A DNA stretch of 39,056 bases, from contig JADJWH010000002.1 in NCBI GenBank assembly GCA_016716465.1, forward strand, positions 1 through 39,056, read 5' to 3'. Below are positions 7,311 to 16,305 of this stretch, one piece after another. The position numbers and the translations under genes were made by a program. The first letter of the stretch is position 1; each line of letters opens with the position of its first letter. Below the pieces are notes generated by a model. The model did not search any database, was not told where the DNA came from, and saw nothing but the letters and a program-made list of their open reading frames with translations. This DNA is from Gammaproteobacteria bacterium (lineage in GTDB: Bacteria; Pseudomonadota; Gammaproteobacteria; SZUA-140).

Positions 7311-10300
7311 TGATGCTGTCGGACGTATCGGTCAGGCGGCCGGTCTTCGCCACCGTCCTGTCCCTGTTGCTGATCGCCTTCGGGCTGGTCTCCTTCGAAC
7401 GCCTGCCGCTGCGCGAATACCCCGACATCGACTCGCCGGTGGTCTCGGTCGAGGTATCGTACCGCGGGGCCTCCGCCAACGTGGTCGAGACCCGCATCAC
7501 CAAGCTGGTCGAGGACCGCATTGCGGGCGTCGAGGGCATCCGCTTCATCGAGTCCAGCAGCGAGGACGGCCGCTCCCGCGTCACCATTGAATTCGAGGTG
7601 GACCGCGACATCGACGCGGCGGCCAATGACGTGCGCGACCGCATCGCCGGCATCATCGACGACCTGCCGGACGAGGCCGATCCGCCCGAGATCCAGAAGG
7701 TCGACAGCAACGAGGACGTGATCATGTGGCTCAATCTGGCGAGCGACCGCATGAGCGTCCCCGAACTCACCGACTATGCCAGCCGCTACCTGATCGACCG
7801 CTTCTCGGTGCTGAGCGGCGTGGCGCGGGTGCGCATCGGCGGTGAGCAGATCTATGCCATGCGCATTTGGCTCGACCGCCAGGCGCTGGCGGCGCGCAAC
7901 CTGACGGTGACCGAGGTGGAGGATGCGTTGCGCGCCGAAAACGTCGAGCTGCCGGCCGGCAGCATCGACTCCGGCAACCGCCAGTTCACCGTGCGCGTGC
8001 AGCGGCAGTTCTCCACCGCGGAGGATTTCACGCGACTGGTACTGGCGCGCGGGGCCGACGGCTACCTGGTCCGGCTCGGCGACGTGGCGCGCGTGGAACG
8101 CGGGACCGAGGAGGACCGCCTGTTCTTCCGCGGCAACGGCGTCCCGATGGTCGGCATCGGCATCATCAAGCAGTCCACCGCCAATACCCTGGAGGTGGCG
8201 CGCCTGGCCAAGGAGGAGGCGGCGCGCATCAATCCCACCCTGCCGGAGGGCATGGAGATCCGGCAGAGCTACGATTCCTCGGTGTTCGTCGAGGGCGCCA
8301 TCCACGAGGTCTACAAGACGCTGCTGATCGCCATCGCGCTGGTCATCGGCGTGATCTATCTGTTCCTCGGCAGCGCGCGCGCCACGCTGGTGCCGGCGGT
8401 CACGGTGCCGGTGTCGCTGATCGCCACCTTCACGGTGCTGCACATCCTCGGCTTCTCCATCAACATCCTGACCCTGCTGGCGCTGGTGCTGGCCATCGGC
8501 CTGGTGGTCGACGACGCGATCGTGGTCATCGAAAACATCCACCGCCGCATGGAGCAGTACGGCGAGTCACGCCTCGTGGCCGCCTTCCGCGGCACGCGCC
8601 AGGTCGGTTTCGCCGTCGTCGCGACGACCATCGTGCTGATCGCGGTGTTCGTGCCGATCGTCTTCCTGCAGGGGGACCTGGGCCGCCTGTTCTCCGAATT
8701 CGCCCTGACCATGGCGGCGGCGGTCGCCTTCTCCGCCTTCGTCGCCCTGTCGCTGTCACCGATGCTGGCCTCCAAGGTGCTGAGCGGCGCCGGGCATACC
8801 CGGCTGACCGACTCCATCGACCGCGTCTTCGGCGCGGTGCGGCGCGGCTATCATGTCGCGCTGCGCGGCACGCTGCGGCATGCCTGGGTCGTCGGCGTGG
8901 TCTTCATCGGCATCTTCGCGGCCGCCCTCTGGCTGTTGCGCGAGATCCCGAGCGAATACACCCCCAAGGAGGATCGCGGCGCCTTCTTCGTCATGGTCAC
9001 CGCGCCGGAGGGCGCTTCCTACGAATACATCGCCCGCTATATGGACGAGGTGGAGCGGCGCCTGATGCCGCTGGTCGAGAACGGCGAGATCACCCGCCTG
9101 CTGGTGCGCGCGCCGACCGCCTTCGGCAATGTCGAGATCTTCAACCGCGGCATCGCGATCGTCGTGCTGAACGACTGGGGCAAGCGGCGCTCGGCCTGGG
9201 ACATCATGGACGACGTACGCACCCGCCTCGACGGGCTCAGCGGGGTACAGGCGTTTCCCGTCATGCGGCAGGGCTTCGGCGGCCGCACCCGCAAGCCGGT
9301 GCAGTTCGTCCTCGGCGGCGGCACCTACGAGGAACTGGCGCAGTGGCGCGACATCCTGCTGGCGAAGATCAATGAGAACAACCCCGGGCTGCAGGGTCTC
9401 GACTGGGATTACAAGGAAACCAAGCCGCAACTCGGCGTGACCATCGACTATAACCGCGCCGCCGATCTCGGCGTCACCGTCAGCGCGATCGGCCGCACCC
9501 TGGAGACTCTGCTGGGATCGCGCCGCGTCACCACCTACCTCGACGACGGCGAGGAATATGACGTCATCCTGCAGGGTGAACGCGAGGCGCAGCGTTCGCC
9601 CGCGAGCCTGGAGAACATCTATATCCGCTCCGATCGCAGCGGCGAACTCATCCCGCTGTCGAACCTCGTGACGCTGGAAGACTTCGCCGACTCGATCTCG
9701 CTCAACCGTTTCAACCGCGTGCGCGCCATCACGCTGGAGGCCAACCTGGCCGACGGGCTCGCCCTGGGTGATGCGCTGGATTACCTGGAAAACCTGGTGC
9801 GCGAGAACCTGCCGCCGAACGTCATCATCGACTACAAGGGTCAGTCGCGCGACTTCAAGCTCAGCAGCGGCTCGATCACCTTCATCTTCCTGCTCGGCCT
9901 CGCGGTCGTGTTCCTCGTGCTGGCGGCCCTGTTCGAGAGCTGGATCCATCCGCTCATCGTCATCCTCACCGTGCCGCTGGCGATGATCGGGGCCCTGTTC
10001 GGACTGTATGCCTTCGGGATGTCGCTCAACATCTTCAGCCAGATCGGCCTGCTGATGCTGGTCGGACTGGCGGCCAAGAACGGCATCCTGATCGTGGAAT
10101 TCGCCAACCAGCTGCGCGACGCGGGCAGGCCGTTCCATGACGCCCTGATGGAAGCGGCCGAGATACGCCTGCGCCCGATCATCATGACCAACCTGACGAC
10201 CGCCGCCGGCGCCATACCGCTGCTGATCTCTTCCGGCGCGGGCACCGAGACCCGCGCCGTCATCGGCACGGTCATCCTGTGCGGCGTGATCGCGGCGACC

Positions 10301-10441
10301 TTCTTCACCCTGTTCGTCGTCCCTGTGGCCTATCAGCTGCTGGCACGCCGCACCGGCTCGCCCGGCGACGTCGCGCGGCAACTGGAACAGGAGACGGCGG
10401 CACAGCCGGAACCGCGCCAGGATGCGACGCAACCCTCGTAG
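7310..10441 (+). CDS. RND multidrug-type efflux pump, inner-membrane subunit (HAE1 family)
   Basis: A 1043-residue AcrB/MexF-like transporter, the usual length for the hydrophobe/amphiphile efflux family. It has the twin layout of membrane segments and two large periplasmic loops. The proton-relay residues are intact: D401-D402 in TM4 (GLVVDDAIVVIENI) and K923 in TM10 (GLAAKNGILIVEFANQ). The N-terminus (VRRPVFATVLSLLLIAFG) and the REYPDID segment are typical. It probably expels lipophilic compounds using the proton gradient, with the adaptor encoded immediately upstream. A palindromic repeat starts two bases after its stop codon. Specific substrate cannot be assigned. Confidence 0.95.
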   Translation: MMLSDVSVRRPVFATVLSLLLIAFGLVSFERLPLREYPDIDSPVVSVEVSYRGASANVVETRITKLVEDRIAGVEGIRFIESSSEDGRSRVTIEFEVDRDIDAAANDVRDRIAGIIDDLPDEADPPEIQKVDSNEDVIMWLNLASDRMSVPELTDYASRYLIDRFSVLSGVARVRIGGEQIYAMRIWLDRQALAARNLTVTEVEDALRAENVELPAGSIDSGNRQFTVRVQRQFSTAEDFTRLVLARGADGYLVRLGDVARVERGTEEDRLFFRGNGVPMVGIGIIKQSTANTLEVARLAKEEAARINPTLPEGMEIRQSYDSSVFVEGAIHEVYKTLLIAIALVIGVIYLFLGSARATLVPAVTVPVSLIATFTVLHILGFSINILTLLALVLAIGLVVDDAIVVIENIHRRMEQYGESRLVAAFRGTRQVGFAVVATTIVLIAVFVPIVFLQGDLGRLFSEFALTMAAAVAFSAFVALSLSPMLASKVLSGAGHTRLTDSIDRVFGAVRRGYHVALRGTLRHAWVVGVVFIGIFAAALWLLREIPSEYTPKEDRGAFFVMVTAPEGASYEYIARYMDEVERRLMPLVENGEITRLLVRAPTAFGNVEIFNRGIAIVVLNDWGKRRSAWDIMDDVRTRLDGLSGVQAFPVMRQGFGGRTRKPVQFVLGGGTYEELAQWRDILLAKINENNPGLQGLDWDYKETKPQLGVTIDYNRAADLGVTVSAIGRTLETLLGSRRVTTYLDDGEEYDVILQGEREAQRSPASLENIYIRSDRSGELIPLSNLVTLEDFADSISLNRFNRVRAITLEANLADGLALGDALDYLENLVRENLPPNVIIDYKGQSRDFKLSSGSITFIFLLGLAVVFLVLAALFESWIHPLIVILTVPLAMIGALFGLYAFGMSLNIFSQIGLLMLVGLAAKNGILIVEFANQLRDAGRPFHDALMEAAEIRLRPIIMTNLTTAAGAIPLLISSGAGTETRAVIGTVILCGVIAATFFTLFVVPVAYQLLARRTGSPGDVARQLEQETAAQPEPRQDATQPS

Positions 10442-10443
10442 AA

Positions 10444-10539
10444 AAAATTGGGGACAGATTTAAAATTGGGGACAGATTTATTTTTAGTAAATTTGGCTTA
10501 GTACAGACAGGTTAGCCTGCAGAAAATAAATCTGTCCCC
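10444..10539. repeat. Palindromic intergenic repeat, copy A, with an 18-base partial duplication
   Basis: GGGGACAGATTTATTTT at 10468-10484 is perfectly inverted at 10523-10539, giving a 17-base stem with a 38-base loop. The 18-mer AAAATTGGGGACAGATTT is tandemly duplicated (10444-10461 and 10462-10479). Unit 10462-10539 closely resembles copy B at 11084-11160 in both arms and loop, in the same orientation. It fills nearly the whole gap between the RND pump stop and the sixA stop, so it may serve as a two-way terminator. I recall such elements near REP-associated tyrosine transposases, but none is present here. Confidence 0.85.
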
Positions 10540-10549
10540 GAATTTGCAT

Positions 10550-11068
10550 TCAGTCTTCCAACTCGCGTGGACGGACCAGGTCGATCAGGGCCGCGCCATG
10601 GGGCATCGGGTTCTTCCAGGTCTGCCGCATCGACAGGCGCGCGAGCGCCCCGGCGGTGAGCAGCTTGCCCGCGGCGTTGCGCGGCGGGGCTTCGGCGCTG
10701 AGCCGCTCCAGCAGTTCCTCGAGCCCAGGATTATGACCAACCAGGAGCAGCATCCCGGTGCGGACGGGACATTCCGCGATCACGGCGAGCAGGGTATCGA
10801 CCCCGGCGAGATACAGGCGGTCGTCGTAGCGAAGGCGGTCCTGCGGCAGTTCGAGCGCCTCCAGCACCGCTTCCGTCGTTTGACGTGTACGCAAGGCGGG
10901 CGAACTCAGCACGAAGTCGGGTCTCAGTCCGTGCGCGCGCAGCCAGCGGCCCATGCGTGGGGCGTCGCGCCGCCCGCGCGCGGAGAGCGGACGCGCGAAA
11001 TCATCAACGGCGTCGCCGTCGCGATCCGACTTGGCGTGGCGCAGGATAAGCAGGGTCCGTGTCGTCAT
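10550..11068 (-). CDS. sixA: SixA-type phosphohistidine phosphatase
   Basis: A 172-residue member of the histidine phosphatase superfamily. The catalytic RH motif is in LLILRHAKSDRD (residues 6-17), and ARPLSARGRRDAPRMG, SPALRTRQTTEAVLEAL and LLLVGHNPGLEEL (second catalytic His) follow. E. coli SixA removes phosphate from phosphohistidine on proteins such as ArcB or the nitrogen phosphotransfer system. An AGGAGGG lies nine bases before the ATG. The gene sits between two copies of one palindromic repeat, and the upstream copy begins only 15 bases from the start codon. It lies downstream of CHAD-parA on the same strand, so it may belong to that unit; the protein substrate is unknown. Confidence 0.88.
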   Translation of the reverse strand: MTTRTLLILRHAKSDRDGDAVDDFARPLSARGRRDAPRMGRWLRAHGLRPDFVLSSPALRTRQTTEAVLEALELPQDRLRYDDRLYLAGVDTLLAVIAECPVRTGMLLLVGHNPGLEELLERLSAEAPPRNAAGKLLTAGALARLSMRQTWKNPMPHGAALIDLVRPRELED

Positions 11069-11083
11069 GCCATCGCCCTCCTG

Positions 11084-11160
11084 AAAATTGGGGACAGATT
11101 TATTTTTAAGAAATTCGGCTTAGTAGATACAGGTTATCTGCAAAAAATAAATCTGTCCCC
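11084..11160. repeat. Palindromic intergenic repeat, copy B
   Basis: AAAATTGGGGACAGATTTAT at the left and ATAAATCTGTCCCC at the right form a long inverted stem. The internal sequence (GGCTTAGTA...ACAGGTTA..CTGCA) matches copy A at 10462-10539 in the same orientation. It separates parA from sixA. A short AGTATGCA-rich run (11161-11200) adjoins it. Confidence 0.85.
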
Positions 11161-11203
11161 AGTATGCATGCACAGTATGCAGTATGTGGCGTTCAGTATG
11201 GCG

Positions 11204-11953
11204 TTACAGCCATTCGAGCCGGACCTTGATTTCCCACCACAGATCTTCATAGCAATGGGCGGGTCGGGTATGCCCGGCGAAGATGTTCACGGGCGCCCGG
11301 CGCAGGCCCATCTGCTCGATCTCACTGCTGTACGGGATGTGGTTGGTGAGCACGTTCGGCATGCGCTTCGGCAACTCCTCGACGATGCGGCGGTGCAGCG
11401 CCTTGCGCGCGTCGACCATGGTGAAAAACGGCAGGACGCTGAAATCATTCAGCCCCTCCTGCTGGCAGAACTGCAGCAGCTGGTCCAGCGTGCGCAGCGA
11501 CAACGTGGTCGGGATCAGCGGCACCAGCAGCACGTCGGCCGCCATGAAGACGTTCTCCGACAACAGCGAGATACCCGGCGGACAATCGAGGAAGACGTAG
11601 TCATAGGTCTCCTCCAGGGGCTTCAGCAGCTTCTCCACGCGCTGTTTCGGTTTCTTCTCGCCGTCCAGGAAAAGATCCATGTTGCGATAGGAGAAATCCG
11701 CCGGCACCAGATCCAGATTCTCGTAATCGGTGCCCTTGACGACTTTCTCCAGTGACAGCTCGTCGCGCACCAGCCCCGCCGCTCCAGCGCCCACAGTGGG
11801 ACGGATGCGGAAATAAAAACTCGAGGCCCCCTGCGGGTCGAGGTCCCACACCAGGGTGCGGAAACCCTCTCGCGCCGACAGATACGACAGATTCACCGTC
11901 GAAGCCGTCTTGCCCACTCCGCCCTTGATGTTGTAACAGGCGATTACCTTCAT
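11204..11953 (-). CDS. ParA/MinD-type ATPase
   Basis: A 249-residue ParA-family protein with the deviant Walker A motif including the signature lysine (CYNIKGGVGKTASTVNLSYL, residues 6-25), the A' motif (VWDLDPQGASSFYF) and Walker B (YDYVFLDCPPGISLLS). Family members dimerise on ATP, bind the nucleoid non-specifically and position cargo such as plasmids, chromosome origins, carboxysomes or chemotaxis arrays. The ATG at 11953 follows AGGAG; upstream in-frame sequence overlaps the CHAD gene and is not family-like. No parB or parS-like sequence is evident. The gene lies 14 bases after the CHAD protein gene, so the cargo or adaptor may be that protein rather than DNA. Confidence 0.92.
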   Translation of the reverse strand: MKVIACYNIKGGVGKTASTVNLSYLSAREGFRTLVWDLDPQGASSFYFRIRPTVGAGAAGLVRDELSLEKVVKGTDYENLDLVPADFSYRNMDLFLDGEKKPKQRVEKLLKPLEETYDYVFLDCPPGISLLSENVFMAADVLLVPLIPTTLSLRTLDQLLQFCQQEGLNDFSVLPFFTMVDARKALHRRIVEELPKRMPNVLTNHIPYSSEIEQMGLRRAPVNIFAGHTRPAHCYEDLWWEIKVRLEWL

Positions 11954-11967
11954 TGAATCTCCTAGAG

Positions 11968-13530
11968 TCAGTCCGAACCGAATAACCTGTTGAAGCGATT
12001 CTGGTGCTGCTGATGGGCGAATTTCGCCCACACGGCGGCGAACTCCGCGCGCACCTCGCCCTTGCGCCGGAGCAGATGTTCGGTCAAGGGGCCCAGCGCA
12101 TTGCGGGCGCGATTGGCGCGCTCGCCGCCATTCAGCTTTTCCGCGTACGCGGGCAGCGCCTCCAGCAGCACGCTGAGATCCTGGAATTCCCCCAGGTTGT
12201 CCTGCAAGCCCTTCAGCAACTTGACCAGGTGCTTGACGTCGTCGCGCGGAAACAGGGCCGCGAAGAATTCCAGCAGGTAGCGCAGTTTCTTGCACTGCAT
12301 GCGCAGCCGGTGCATCTCGGTGTCGGGGGACTCCGGCGTCAGCGCGGCGCCCACCTTGAAGGCCTTGTGGTAACGATGGCGGATCATCGCCGAGGCGACC
12401 GCAAGCGCAGGCTGGCGCGCTTCGTCGGTGGCGGCCCAGGCCGTCGCATCCTTCGATTCCAGCAGGGCGCGCCAGTCCTTCTTGAGCCTGCGGTAACGCG
12501 GTGAGGCCAGGGTTTCGAGCAGGCCACAGCGCTCCCGGCTGCGCTGGGCGCGCATGGCCTCGCGCAGGGGCTCGAGGTCGCTCATGCCGCTCGGGCTGAG
12601 CGCTGCGGCATGGGCGGGAAACCCGAGTGTCTGCACATCGAGATCGCGCACCGCGCCGGTCGAGCGCCCGATCCAGGCGAACTCCTGGCGGTAGTGCACG
12701 CAGGAACGCGGCAACGCCTCTTTCATCTGACCCAGCAGAGAGCGCGTGCGGCGCACCGCGACACGCAGGTCATGCAGGAATTCGAGATCGAGATCCTGGC
12801 GCACGCCATCCTCATTGGCCTCGATGGTGTCGAGCAGGGCGGCCAGGATGCGGCGTGCCGCCTCCCCCGCCGGGATCTCCGCATGCAGCGGTATGCGCAG
12901 TTTCGAGGAATAGTCCAGGGGATGCCGGCCGAGCGCGGCCAGCGCCTCTTCGAGGGCGGTGCCGTTCAAGCGGACCAGGCCGAGCTGATGCTCGAACAGC
13001 GCGCGCAACTGCTGCAGAGGCTCGGGATACCCGCGTACCGGCGCCACCACCAGACGCTCGCCCAGGCCAAGCCGGCGGGTGCCCTCCCCGGTCACCACGC
13101 CGTGCCGCTCGATGAGCACGCGCGCCACCGTCTTGTTTTCCTCGTCCAGCACCTTGAAGCAGCGACTGGAACACTTGAGCGATGCGATATCGAGCAGACG
13201 CCGCGACTCCACCACGGGCGCCAGGCGGTCACGCATGGCCCCGGCGGGCAATTCATGGGCGAAACCCGGGACCTCCTGCGCGGCGACGCTGATGATGTCG
13301 AGACCGTCGGAGAGGGCGCGCAGATGCAGCCGGGAAGCCTCGCGGGAGCGATCGATGAACAGCACGAAACCGGCGGCGTACAGGCGCCAATCGAAGGTGT
13401 CGTAGAAATCCCGCTCGGTGACGGAAGAAGGGTGCAGTTCGAGTCGCAGACCGTGCCCGCGCAGGATCTCCGCCAGACCCTCGGCGTTTATGCCGCGCGG
13501 CATGATGTACTGATAGCTATTTAAAGACAT
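11968..13530 (-). CDS. CYTH-like plus CHAD domain protein, probable polyphosphate binder
   Basis: A 520-residue protein. Residues 1-200 resemble a degenerate CYTH (triphosphate tunnel) domain (RDFYDTFDWRLYAAGFVL), but the N-terminal E-x-E-x-K metal-binding motif is absent, so triphosphatase activity is unlikely. Residues about 225-510 form a CHAD domain with both helical repeats: FLHDLRVAVRRTRSLL and MHRLRMQCKKLRYLLEFFAA, rich in the conserved His/Arg/Lys residues. CHAD domains bind inorganic polyphosphate and can localise to polyphosphate granules (established for the family). It is followed by a ParA-type ATPase, 14 bases away. No PhoB box is visible upstream. The combination suggests a link between granules and a positioning ATPase. 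Confidence 0.88.
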   Translation of the reverse strand: MSLNSYQYIMPRGINAEGLAEILRGHGLRLELHPSSVTERDFYDTFDWRLYAAGFVLFIDRSREASRLHLRALSDGLDIISVAAQEVPGFAHELPAGAMRDRLAPVVESRRLLDIASLKCSSRCFKVLDEENKTVARVLIERHGVVTGEGTRRLGLGERLVVAPVRGYPEPLQQLRALFEHQLGLVRLNGTALEEALAALGRHPLDYSSKLRIPLHAEIPAGEAARRILAALLDTIEANEDGVRQDLDLEFLHDLRVAVRRTRSLLGQMKEALPRSCVHYRQEFAWIGRSTGAVRDLDVQTLGFPAHAAALSPSGMSDLEPLREAMRAQRSRERCGLLETLASPRYRRLKKDWRALLESKDATAWAATDEARQPALAVASAMIRHRYHKAFKVGAALTPESPDTEMHRLRMQCKKLRYLLEFFAALFPRDDVKHLVKLLKGLQDNLGEFQDLSVLLEALPAYAEKLNGGERANRARNALGPLTEHLLRRKGEVRAEFAAVWAKFAHQQHQNRFNRLFGSD

Positions 13531-13822
13531 AAACTTTCCGGCCTGAAAAACGGCATCCCCGTTGCCTTGGCTTCCACAGTGACGACTCTGCGCACGGACC
13601 GTGCGGCATTCCGCCCCCGGCGACTACAAGGGCAAATACCGCTAAACCGCAGCCTGCCAGTCCTGGGCGGCGGTCATGAATTCAAATGGCAGTCCGTTTG
13701 CGAGTTGGCGACGGGGTCGTCGGAAGCAGTCTCCACGGCTAAGTGTGCAAGAATCAGCCGTTTGTTGCAAGGCAAGCGCCCCGGGGGGGGGGGGGGTGGG
13801 GGGGGGGTAGGCTTGCGCAGTC
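13531..13822. other. Intergenic region with a long G-tract
   Basis: No gene is recognisable. A run of 14 G at 13783-13796, one T, then 10 G at 13798-13807 and 8 G at 13825-13832 form an extreme low-complexity tract directly before the decayed kinase gene. It could form a G-quadruplex, but it is equally likely to be a sequencing or assembly artefact. A short plus-strand tail PGDYKGKYR-stop near 13617-13646 could be the remnant of another gene, but this is too short to assign. Confidence 0.5.
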
Positions 13823-14951
13823 TTGGGGGGGGATACCCTGCCCAGGGCGGAAAAGCGTCTCGAGCAGTACCGGAGCCGCTATCCCGACGGCAGATTCACC
13901 GCCAGTGCGCGCAATCTCGCCCATTATCTGGCCCTGCGGCACTTCGATCTGCGTTCGCTGCAGGACAGCCTGTCCGATACCGGGATTTCCTCGCTCGGTC
14001 GCTGCGAGGCGCATGTATTGCAGACCCTCGATCAGGTCATCCGCCTCCTTGGCGGCGAGCCGGACGACGCCACGCCGGAAGTGCCGGGGGGACCGCGGGC
14101 CGGGCGAGACCTGCTGGCGGAACATACCCGCCGCATCCTCGGCGCGGACCCTTCCAATCGCTATACCCGCATCATGGTCACGTTGCCAGGCGAGAGCGCG
14201 GAGGATTATCCGCTCATCCGGGATCTCCTCGCCGCAGGCATGAACTGCGCACGCATCAATTGCGCCCATGACGATCCGGAGATATGGGAGAAGCTCGCGC
14301 GCAACGTCAGCGCGCAAGCCGAGACCGGCCTCGACGCGGAGGACTTGCCGGCACATGCGGGGGCCGGGCAGTGCCGGGTTCACCTGTCACCCGAACTGTA
14401 CGGCGCCCTGCGCGAGGGCGATCGCCTGAGTTTCCGGGACACCCGCGGCAAACAGCGCTACATCAACGTGATGGCCGGGGCCGGCGCCGCGCGACCGGGG
14501 CCCAGCCTCGACGCCCCGTCTTGCCGCATGGTCGGATTCTCCTTCGTCGAAACGATGGACGACATGGAGCAATTGATCGAAGAGCTGGCGCAGCGCCAGG
14601 CATCGCACCTCGCCATCGTCGCCAAGATCGAGACCCGGCGCGCGGTAATGAACCTGCCCGACCTGATCCTGGGCACGATCGGGCGCTTTCCCCGGCGCGA
14701 TCCGCGCGGCGACCTCGCGCGACTCGGCGGGAGCGCATGGCCGAGATTCAGGAGGAAATCCTGGCGGGGCCGCCCACTCCCGTTGGGCGCCCAGGCTCGA
14801 GCCTGACCAGGGCGCCAGACCGGCCGAGTTCACCGGGGGGATGGCTCAAGGGCGTTTCATGAGATCGGTGCGCACGCTGGACGACATCCTCACGCGCATC
14901 CAGCAGCATCAGTACAAGAAGTTTTCGCGTTACCGCGCCCTGCACTGGTAA
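13823..14951 (+). pseudogene. Pyruvate-kinase-like gene remnant
   Basis: The translated sequence resembles long pyruvate-kinase-family proteins with an N-terminal extension (FTASARNLAHYLALRHFDLR, SSLGRCEAHVLQTLD), then the barrel start (TRIMVTLPGESAEDYPLIRD, GMNCARINCAHDD). Later come LAIVAKIETRRAVMNLPDLI, an RGDLA block, RMAEIQEEIL and the C-terminal VRTLDDILTRIQQHQYKKF ending RALHW. The frame shifts near 14720 and again near 14820, and blocks between these motifs are missing or scrambled. No true start is visible because the 5' end abuts the G-tract. The gene is therefore probably non-functional. Its intact ancestor likely bound phosphoenolpyruvate/pyruvate, but activity of this subfamily is uncertain. 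Confidence 0.75.
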
Positions 14952-15042
14952 CCGCCGCGCGGTCGTCCGCGCGTTGCCTCGGGACGACGGGAGTGGTTAG
15001 ATATCCGTAACGCGGCCCGCCACAGGTATCTGTCCCGCCCCG

Positions 15043-16305
15043 ATGGACCTTTTCATCCAGCTCATCGTCTCACTCGCCATCGGTCTGCTCGTGGGTCTCG
15101 AGCGCGGCTGGCAGGAACGCGCCGCGCCGGAAGGCTCGCGCATCGCCGGCCTGCGCACCTTCGGCCTGATCGGATTTCTCGGCGGCCTGTGGGCGGTACT
15201 GGCGGAACGCTTCGGCGCGCTGACGTTCGGACTGGCCTTCGCGGTGCTGGCCGCGCTGATGATCCTGGCCCACCGCGAGGACGTGCGCCGTAACCGCGAC
15301 ATCGGCATCACCACCGTGATCGCCGCCCTGGTCACCTTCGCCCTGGGGGCGCTCGCGCCGCTCGGACAGGTGGAAATCGCCGCTGCCGGGGCGGTACTGA
15401 CCACGGCGCTGCTCAGCCTCAAGCCGGTGCTGCACCGCTGGCTGCGCCGGCTGGAGTTCCAGGACCTGACCGCGGTCATCAAGCTGCTGCTGATCTCCGT
15501 GGTCGTGCTGCCCGCGCTGCCGGACCAGGGCTATGGACCCTGGCAGGCGCTCAATCCCTACCGCATCTGGTGGATGGTGATCCTGATCGCTGCGCTGTCG
15601 TTCGCCGGCTATGTGGCGATCAAATGGGCCGGCGCGCGGCGCGGCATTCTGTTGACCGGGCTGCTCGGCGGACTGGTCTCATCCACCCTGACAACATTGA
15701 CCTTCTCGCGCCTCGCGCGAGAGCGCCACACCGACGGCGTCCTGGCCGCCGGTATCGTGCTCGCCTCGGCGGTTATGCTCCCGCGCATGCTGGCAACGGT
15801 CGCCGTGATCAATCCCGCGCTGCTGCCGATGCTGGCTGTCCCGCTGGGCCTGATGGCCGGCGCCGCCGGTCTCGGTGCCTGGTGGCTGGGCCGACGGCGG
15901 GCGGATCTGTCCCCGGAATCGAAACTGGAACTGGGCAATCCGATGAAACTGCTGCCGGCGCTGAAGTTCGGCGCCCTGCTCGCGCTGGTGATGCTGCTCG
16001 CGAACGGCATGCACGCGTGGCTCGGCCACGAAGGGCTTTACGCGGCCGCCGCCATTTCCGGGATTACCGACGTCGACGCCATCACGCTGTCGCTGGCGCA
16101 GATGGCGCAGGGAACCATCGCCGAACACACCGCCGCGCGCGGCATCGTGATCGCGGCGCTGGTCAACACGGCGGTCAAGGGTGCGCTCGCCGCGGGGATC
16201 GCGGGGCGGGAGATGGCGCGGCGGGTACTGCCCGTGTTCGGACTCACCCTCGCGGCCGGCGCGCTCGGGCTCTACCTCGCGGAACTACTGTCCCTGCTTG
16301 CCTGA
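15043..16305 (+). CDS. MgtC/SapB-type N-terminal plus DUF4010 membrane protein
   Basis: A 420-residue polytopic inner-membrane protein with about 11-12 hydrophobic segments. The N-terminal third matches the MgtC/SapB family (LIVSLAIGLLVGLERGWQER, GLRTFGLIGFLGGL, DIGITTVIAALVTFALG). The rest is DUF4010-like (TAVIKLLLISVVVLPALPDQ, GLLGGLVSSTLTTLTFSRLA, GITDVDAITLSLAQMA). Transport function is not established for this architecture. Its 3' end overlaps the 3' end of phoU on the other strand by 21 bases. Salmonella MgtC is known to act on PhoR, so the neighbourhood is suggestive, but this protein differs from MgtC beyond the N-terminal domain. Confidence 0.85.
   Translation: MDLFIQLIVSLAIGLLVGLERGWQERAAPEGSRIAGLRTFGLIGFLGGLWAVLAERFGALTFGLAFAVLAALMILAHREDVRRNRDIGITTVIAALVTFALGALAPLGQVEIAAAGAVLTTALLSLKPVLHRWLRRLEFQDLTAVIKLLLISVVVLPALPDQGYGPWQALNPYRIWWMVILIAALSFAGYVAIKWAGARRGILLTGLLGGLVSSTLTTLTFSRLARERHTDGVLAAGIVLASAVMLPRMLATVAVINPALLPMLAVPLGLMAGAAGLGAWWLGRRRADLSPESKLELGNPMKLLPALKFGALLALVMLLANGMHAWLGHEGLYAAAAISGITDVDAITLSLAQMAQGTIAEHTAARGIVIAALVNTAVKGALAAGIAGREMARRVLPVFGLTLAAGALGLYLAELLSLLA

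Noticed and set aside
7307..10432. Long antisense frames across the RND pump
   Set aside because: His/Asp/Gly/Arg-rich shadows of a confidently identified transporter.
11204..12295. Extended 363-codon form of the ParA gene
   Set aside because: The extra N-terminus overlaps the CHAD coding region; a good ribosome site and the family start are at 11953.
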